Source: Flavobacteriales bacterium
Lineage (GTDB): Bacteria > Bacteroidota > Bacteroidia > Flavobacteriales > Parvicellaceae
Length of the DNA stretch: 5,971 bases
NCBI GenBank assembly: GCA_014239715.1
Contig: JAAZYJ010000299.1
Span: forward strand, 1-5,971
Reading direction: 5' to 3'
The translations under genes were made by a program, and so were the position numbers. The notes beneath the pieces are model-generated. The model searched no databases. It saw only the letters and a program-made list of their open reading frames with translations, and was not told the origin of the DNA. This document shows, one piece after another, positions 5,887 through 5,971 of the stretch (positions are counted from its first letter, which is position 1; every line of letters starts with the position of its first letter).

Positions 5887-5971
5887 ATGGATTCAAAAAA
5901 AAGGATAAATAAATTCCTGAGTGAGGCTGGTTTCTGCTCTCGCAGAGCTGCTGATACATTGCTGAAAGAAA
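5887..5971 (+). CDS. rluF: S4-domain 23S rRNA pseudouridine synthase, RluF-like, N-terminal 28 codons only
   Basis: The frame from ATG 5887 to the window edge begins MDSKKRINKFLSEAGFCSRR and continues AADTLLKE. This is the opening helix-turn of the S4 RNA-binding domain that starts RluB/RluE/RluF-type and RsuA-type pseudouridine synthases. The INKFLSEAGFCSRR form is closest to RluF (E. coli RNKYISESGICSRR-like), which modifies U2604 of 23S rRNA. The catalytic Asp domain lies beyond the edge, so RluF cannot be separated with certainty from RluB or RsuA. An in-frame stop (5884-5886) immediately precedes the ATG, a good ribosome binding site lies at 5876-5881, and a consensus promoter at 5790-5821. 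The family call is firm for such a short piece; the exact subtype is tentative. Confidence 0.75.
   Translation, partial: MDSKKRINKFLSEAGFCSRRAADTLLKE

Overview
The window looks like ordinary chromosomal DNA from a member of the Bacteroidota, most likely close to the Flavobacteriales. Three things point there. A large secreted protein ends in a type IX secretion system (T9SS) sorting domain, which is confined to this phylum. The MenB protein has the form I recall from flavobacteria. Several intergenic stretches carry TTTG / TAnnTTTG promoter elements, the sigma-A consensus of this phylum, and Shine-Dalgarno sites are weak or absent. These attributions rest on recognising protein families by eye, not on a search.

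Layout from left to right. On the minus strand, 1-591 encodes the middle of an M3-family peptidyl-dipeptidase (Dcp) that runs off the left edge. Just upstream, 552-746 encodes a lipoprotein signal peptide and short linker in a different frame. Together they look like one lipoprotein Dcp gene that lost about 100-130 N-terminal codons and its reading frame. Divergent from it, with a 34-base gap, are a DUF1499 lipoprotein (781-1221) and menB (1257-2120) on the plus strand; a short gap containing a small inverted repeat separates these two. Convergent with menB, only 20 bases away, is a 1137-residue secreted T9SS cargo protein (2141-5554, minus). It has a BNR/Asp-box propeller, a PKD domain, a MAM-like jelly-roll domain and a T9SS C-terminal domain. 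A 332-base intergenic region (5555-5886) holds candidate promoters for both flanking genes. The window closes with the first 28 codons of an S4-domain pseudouridine synthase resembling RluF (plus strand, from 5887).

The genes do not form an obvious pathway. MenB makes menaquinone for respiration, RluF modifies 23S rRNA, Dcp degrades oligopeptides in the envelope, and the T9SS cargo is exported to the surface or medium. DUF1499 has no assigned role. I saw no mobile element, CRISPR array, RNA gene or defence-like module. The observation most worth checking is the broken dcp gene; after that come the promoter with an embedded dyad upstream of the rluF-like gene, and the inverted repeat in the DUF1499-menB gap.
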